Part shown: one piece after another, positions 59,032 to 64,000 of the stretch | Layout: the number at the start of each line of letters is the position of its first letter | Position numbering within the stretch: the first letter of the stretch is position 1 | From: Mallotus nudiflorus | Taxonomy: Eukaryota > Streptophyta > Magnoliopsida > Malpighiales > Euphorbiaceae | Assembly (NCBI GenBank): GCA_947683625.1 | Contig: CANTUR010000791.1 | Coordinates: 62,001 to 126,000, forward strand | Direction: 5' to 3' | Length of the DNA: 64,000 nucleotides | Translations under genes and position numbers: made by a program | Notes under the pieces: generated by a model | What the model was told of the DNA's origin: nothing | The model's database searches: none | The model's input: the letters and a program-made list of their open reading frames with translations, nothing else

Positions 59032-62000
59032 GTGAAGAACATATTATGAATAAACCAAAAAACTCACAGTAAGCTTCCTTCCCCCCGCCATCCCGTTCTC
59101 TGCCTGTCACTGTGCCTCCATCACTTCCGGCCACCATTTCTTGAGCTTTCGATCTCTTTCTTCTCCTCTAACACCGGTGAGTACTAATCTAGCTTCGGTT
59201 TGAGCTCAAAACGTCTATTTATTGAGTTTTTGTGAATTTTAATTTTTGAGTTTTAGGGTTTTCCATTTTTTTAAGCTTGATCTTAACGATTCACACAGTT
59301 TCCTTCACAAAAGTTGATATTGGTAGCTTAATCTACATGTCTATATTTTTATTTTAATTTTTGGGATTTATTTTAATTTTTGTGAAATTTTTAATATTTT
59401 ATTATTATTTAGTGAATTTTTGAAAATAAATTATATAAATTATTTTGGTTAAATTATTGTTATTATATATTGTTATTAATTTTGGTATTGAGAAATTAAT
59501 TTTTGGAATTATTATATAATTTTTATAAATTTTTTTAGTTTATGTAAATTTTGAAATATTGAATTAAATGTGCATTTTGATTGGATTTAGAGTTTAATTT
59601 TGTGTTTTAGTTGATATTAGAAGGTTATTTGTTGATAAAATAATTTTTATGGAATTTTATACAATTTATGTGTATTTTGAATTATTAGATTAAATATGTA
59701 TTTTTATAAAAATTGCTGGATAAATATGTGTTTTGGTTGATATTAATATAATATATATTGATTAAATAATTTTAATGATTTTATAATTTTTGAGGAAATT
59801 AATTAGTATATTGGATATTTTTTTTATTATAGGGGTAAATGTGTAATTTTATGTTAATTATAGTTAAATATTATGTTTTAGTTGGTTTTATAATTATTTA
59901 AGGTATTAAAATGATTTTTTGACAAATTAATTACTATTTTTAACTAATTAATACTATTTTTCAAAAATTGTTTTCAAATAATATATTATATATTATTTTG
60001 AAAATAAAATGGGTTTTAAACTAATTTTATTATATAATTAAACTATTTATGCAATTAAATGTGAAATTTTATTATGTTATGTTGAATAATTGTAAAATTG
60101 AATTTTTATTAATATTATATAATATTTGAGATTTTATTAGTTAAATTGTGATAATTTTGGAATATTATGTAAATAATAAGTGTATTTGTTATTTTGAGAT
60201 TAAATGTGTATTTTATTATTTTTGTGATGCTAAATTGTGATTTTAAATATTATTTACAATTTATGTTAATTTAATTGTAAAATGGAGATTTTATTCCATT
60301 TATGAATTTTATTATCAAATATTATTTAAATTTGACTTTTATATTTTAGTTGGAAAATAAAGGTTTTTAAATATTTTATTTGATTTTTGATGATTTTATT
60401 ATTTTACTATTAATATTGTTGATTTATAAATTGTGAACCTCGGTTGGGGATTTGTGGAGTTTGGAGTCTCAATCCAAGGTGTTGAGTATTTGTGTTTTAG
60501 AAGTGTGTTTTCTGTGCAGGATCGATCCTACTTTTGTAGAGAAATGTCTGTTTTACAGAGAAGACTCTGTCAAAATTTTGATAGCTTTCTCGTAAAACGT
60601 GACAACTGATCTGAGTCATAGTTTTGAATTTTTGATTGAGTCTTTCTATAGTAATCTTAGAAGCATAGAGTTAGAAATTTATTCTGATGATTGTTCTTAT
60701 TTTATTTTTCTAGTTGTGCCAACACAGAGACCTATCAGACCAGGCCCATTAAGTCTGTCTCATGGAGCACTAATCAGTGAGTTATTATACTGTATATATA
60801 TGTATTGCATATAGGATGCATGACTTAGGAATTTTTACATTTTCATTATACGTTTTTAAAAGTGATTTAATTTATAATATGATTTGGTATAATTTCAGTT
60901 TATTTTTAGTATATTTTGATGTATATATCCACATATTTTCTATATACATTTACGGTATCTTTGGTATATTTAAGGTTTATTTTGATATATGCATGCTAGA
61001 TAATTAGGTTTATTTTTAGTATATTTTAATATATATACATGTTTTAAATGTATATTTATTCTTAATTGTTTTATTAAATGATTTGTGTACTTTAGGTATA
61101 TTTTTTATAAATTTCCAAATAAATGCATGTTTTATTATTGATTTAAACGTAACATGTTTTTAGTATATTATGGGTTTATTTTAGTATATTTCATGATTGA
61201 TTTAAATTTATTCTACATATATATATACTTCAAATATACTTAGTTTATTTTAAGTATATTTTTGGTATATATGTGGTTTATTTTGTTAGTATGAATGTCA
61301 TCCTACATTATTTATTTTCTGGATGTATGATTTATTTTTAAAATAAAGGATATCGATAGAATGTGCTATATAGTGGGCAATACTAGAACCGTGTACGTAC
61401 CAGTGCGATAGATTTAGGATTGAGTAAGAATTACTTATGGTGAATTATGATTTGATTAATTTATGATTTGAGATGTGATATGATTGATAGTGTGATTACT
61501 GGAGCTCAGTTGACCAAATGTCTCGGGGCCAATCACACTGATAGTCAGACTGCTGGAGCTCAGTTGACTTAGCATTTCGGGGCCAGTCTACCGTCCAAAA
61601 TGGAATAAGTGATTTACTTGGATTTAAGTGAGTCTGTATGGCTAGAGGGATGATATGGTTGATTGAGGTTGCGAATAATAGGGTTCTATTTGATCCTTCA
61701 TGTATTAAAATAAATATTTTCTGTATTTATTATATTTATAAAAGTAGAGTTTGACATTTGTGTGAAATGCGTGTATATGCATTTATATATATATATAAGA
61801 ATGCTTGACTGGATATGGTTAGATTGCATATATATATAGTATAATAATTCACTCAGTAAGGTCTGACCCTCCTCAATTATTTTTTTTTAGAAGATCCTAC
61901 ATTGTTAGACCTTAGTAATAGAGTTTTTCGCCGGTATTCTTCCGTCCCAACTATTTTATATAATGTATATTTTGAACTTTGATTTGTATTTTAGAAACTG

Positions 62001-62270
62001 TAGTAGTAGTGTTATTATATCAGAAGAATATTGTTTTCCTTGATACTTTATACTCTGAGAATTGTATTTGAACACTGTATGAATATATATTTATTTATGA
62101 AAAGATATTAAGTATCCATTTTTATATATTGATTAAATTTTTTTTAATTATGTTGTATTTTTTATTTATTTATTGTATGTTTTTGTTCTTTTACGGCTTG
62201 CTACGAGTTCTAGATTCGAAAGAATTCTCGTCCCTTAGTGTTGATTATGGCCCTGGTTTGGTTCGTGACA
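58488..62270 (+). repeat. Family-A solo LTR with perfect target duplication
   Basis: A 3783-bp LTR, TATAATAACCCTGG...GGTTCGTGACA, in + orientation, homologous to the minus-strand LTRs of elements C and D. The 5-mer TTGTC occurs directly on both sides (58483-58487 and 62271-62275). There is no internal domain, so it arose by recombination between the two LTRs of a full element. It carries the family landmarks: the conserved ATG block at 60544, the 'cgtgtacgtaccagtgcgat' block near 61391 and paired 'actggagctcagttgac' repeats near 61497-61575. No gene. Confidence 0.93.
58862..59030. repeat. (TA)n microsatellite and A30 run
   Basis: A (TA)n tract spans about 58862-58944 and an uninterrupted run of 30 A's spans 59001-59030, inside the solo LTR at the position of the family's microsatellite zone. 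The open frames over it are artefacts. Confidence 0.95.
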
Positions 62271-62282
62271 TTGTCAATGTAA

Positions 62283-62406
62283 CTAATAATTTAGTTAAAA
62301 TTTATACAATTTGATTGTAAAAATTTGTTTATAGGATTTAATTGAAAAATAATATAATAATTTATAAAACTAATGGTAATGTTATCCTAACAAACATAAA
62401 ATAAAA
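62283..62406. repeat. Right arm of the long inverted repeat (MITE-free)
   Basis: Reverse complement of 57649-57712 plus 57904-57952. It contains the unoccupied site for the MITE in the left arm. Confidence 0.8.
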
Positions 62407-62619
62407 GGCATAACTCCTATTTTACCCCTTGCACTTCTATTTTGGTTTGGATTTCCCCATTGCACTTTTATTTGTCTATATTGAGTCCACACACTATTAT
62501 TTTGGCATACATTAAGTCACATTTTAATAGAAATTTCAATTTTTCAAATGCGCTGTCAAATGAAGAACTCAATGTATGTCAAAATAATAGTATAAGGACT
62601 CAATGAAAACAAATCAAGC
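62407..62619. repeat. Foldback MITE-like repeat, copy 2 (truncated)
   Basis: It starts 'ggcataactcctattttacc' and follows copy 1 through 'caaatgcgctgtcaaatgaa' and 'ggactcaatgaaaacaaatc'. It then breaks off before the second terminal arm is complete. Confidence 0.75.
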
Positions 62620-62953
62620 TTTTTTTAAAAAAATAATCTTGTGTTTAAATGAGTCAAGAAATTATTTTAGGGCCAATTCGCTTTCTGGTATAAATATTAG
62701 GAGTAAAAATGTAACTTTGCCTTTAAAAAATGTGAACGATCCTTGTAGTTTTGGATAGGAAAATATTACTCTTCCAGAAACGACAGCGTAGTGACAGTGC
62801 CTCGCTTCAGGCTTCAGCCAGTCTTCTTTTTTTTTGACAAGTCAGCCAATCTATCTTTTCAGTTCTAGAGTTTGTGGCTATCAGTAAACAGAAGGACCAA
62901 GACTCATACCAGAGTGGGTGCTAACTGTAACGGAAAAGTTACTGAACTAAAGA

Positions 62954-64000
62954 ATGTGGTGGTTGTTTAGCAGGAGAGGCCCATCTGGGTTCTCATCATC
63001 TTCCACAGCTGAGCAAGTTACACAGGGAGTTGATGGCTCAGGTCTTACAGCCATTGTTACAGGTCCAAAATTTCAACTTTTTTAAAAAAAAAATAAAATA
63101 CAAAGATAATCTGGTTCTATTGCTTCTTTTTGCCACAAAATGAAATATTTTTCTTGTATATCATCGTGTTTTTAGTCTGTTCCAACGATCCTTTTGTTTT
63201 TTTTGTTGATCCAACCCAAAAAGTTTTATTTATCATAGCTGTTTGTTGGTAAAGGTAGAATTTTTCTGATTTTAGATAAGAATGGATAGCGACTAAAGGT
63301 TGCATTAGCTGCTTTGTGTTATTTAATATAGAAGTTCTGTTTTTTCCATTGCTATATGTTGTGTCTGCAGTTTTCCTTTTGTTGTCCTACATGAATTTCA
63401 CTATTTGGGTGGGGTGTCTTTTTCCAATAAATTGCATTTGATTCATGAGAATGATAGTTCGCCAACTATTGTTTATATGCTTAATCAGCACTTAATTTTC
63501 ACATGTAAAAATAGAATATGATTCATCTGGATGTTGTTTCTGTCCTATGTTTTCTCTTGTGTGTGTTGATTGTATCATGTTCAATTAGCATCATGTTTGT
63601 TTTAATTGTACCATCTTCAATCAGCATTTTGATGTCCTACACCTGCACTCTCATTTGTTATTTTTTTTTTTTTTTTTGAATTTTAACGACATTCAGATAT
63701 GAACAATATCATCTTTTTACATTATGATTTAATGGGCAAATTCTCTTTTCTTTGCTGTTGTTTTGGGTAAATTGTACAGAGGTATTAATTTTCAAAAACA
63801 CATCATCTACAATGTTTTTTTTTTATTAGTATTATTATGTTCACTGACTGGAATTTTCTTCTATTAGGAGCTTCAAGTGGTATTGGTACTGAAACTACCC
63901 GGGTACTTGCATTACGTGGTGTCCATGTAATTATGGCCGTCAGGAATTTGGCTGCAGGAAGAGATGTAAGAGAAACTATAGTAAAGGAAATCCCTTCTGC
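62954..64000 (+). CDS. TIC32: Short-chain dehydrogenase/reductase, TIC32-like (5' part)
   Basis: Exon 1 is 62954-63062 (36 codons plus one base) and starts 'MWWLFSRRGPSGFSSSSTAE'. A GT donor follows at 63063. The next acceptor is TATTAG at 63867, and exon 2 runs from 63868 past the window end. The joined frame gives the Rossmann cofactor motif T-G-A-S-S-G-I-G at residues 36-43, split by the intron after the first base of its Gly codon. It is followed by 'ALRGVHVIMAVRNLAAGRDV', where the Arg after the second strand suggests NADP(H) preference. The catalytic YxxxK lies beyond the window. The family includes TIC32, an NADP-dependent calmodulin-binding component at the chloroplast inner envelope, and retinol-dehydrogenase-like proteins. 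The N-terminus lacks an obvious cleavable transit peptide, as in TIC32. The substrate is not determined. Confidence 0.9.

Noticed and set aside
58753..59042. Open frames over the TA repeat and A-run
   Set aside because: Low-complexity translations of a microsatellite inside the solo LTR.
1..64000. tRNA or rRNA genes, or a defence- or toxin-type operon
   Set aside because: No clover-leaf-like tRNA, rRNA segment or prokaryote-style operon was recognised; the content is plant genes and transposons. A tRNA scan would be needed for certainty.

Overview
The window is AT-rich nuclear DNA of a flowering plant, most likely a eudicot. Signs of this are intron-containing plant genes (an ASK20/21-type SKP1-like gene, a TIC32-type dehydrogenase and a plant-specific membrane-protein gene), a tRNA-iMet-type primer site, chromodomain Gypsy elements, a Tat/Ogre-type element, Copia, and a MULE with a DUF1985/Ulp1-like companion gene. 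The species cannot be fixed from the sequence alone.

Layout. 1-9643: a decayed chromodomain Gypsy element ('B', + strand), invaded in its RT by a 3.28-kb solo LTR of a second family ('A') and abutted on the left by another family-A LTR end. 9646-18825: a possible Copia-type LTR split by a deleted family-A element ('C', - strand, 9889-18163). 18831-41160: an old MULE, with the transposase relic on + at the left and the DUF1985/Ulp1-like gene on - at the right. It is split by a Tat-like gag-only retrotransposon (21198-38225) that carries two tandem-repeat arrays. That element's 3' LTR was in turn hit by the best-preserved family-A Gypsy element ('D', 28643-37522, - strand). 42586-48836: a Copia element with both LTRs and a stop-ridden gag-pol. 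About 49.6-56.7 kb: a gene island with an intronless membrane-protein gene (+) facing a nine-coding-exon SKP1-like gene (-). 57.4-62.6 kb: an inverted pair of foldback repeats containing a small MITE and a 3.78-kb family-A solo LTR with a perfect target duplication. 62954-64000: the first two exons of a TIC32-type short-chain dehydrogenase, cut by the window edge.

Roughly 49 kb on the left is nested transposons. LTR divergence by eye (about 8% for the Tat-like element, about 3% for the Gypsy inside it) agrees with the physical nesting order. All retroelement reading frames carry stops or frameshifts, so none looks autonomous. The three host genes look intact as far as they can be read; no operon-like or defence-like system was seen. 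The most interesting observations are a short ORF conserved in five family-A LTR copies, an LTR hairpin with a compensated base-pair change, a MITE proved by a paralogous empty site, and an upstream ORF that overlaps the start codon of the membrane-protein gene.
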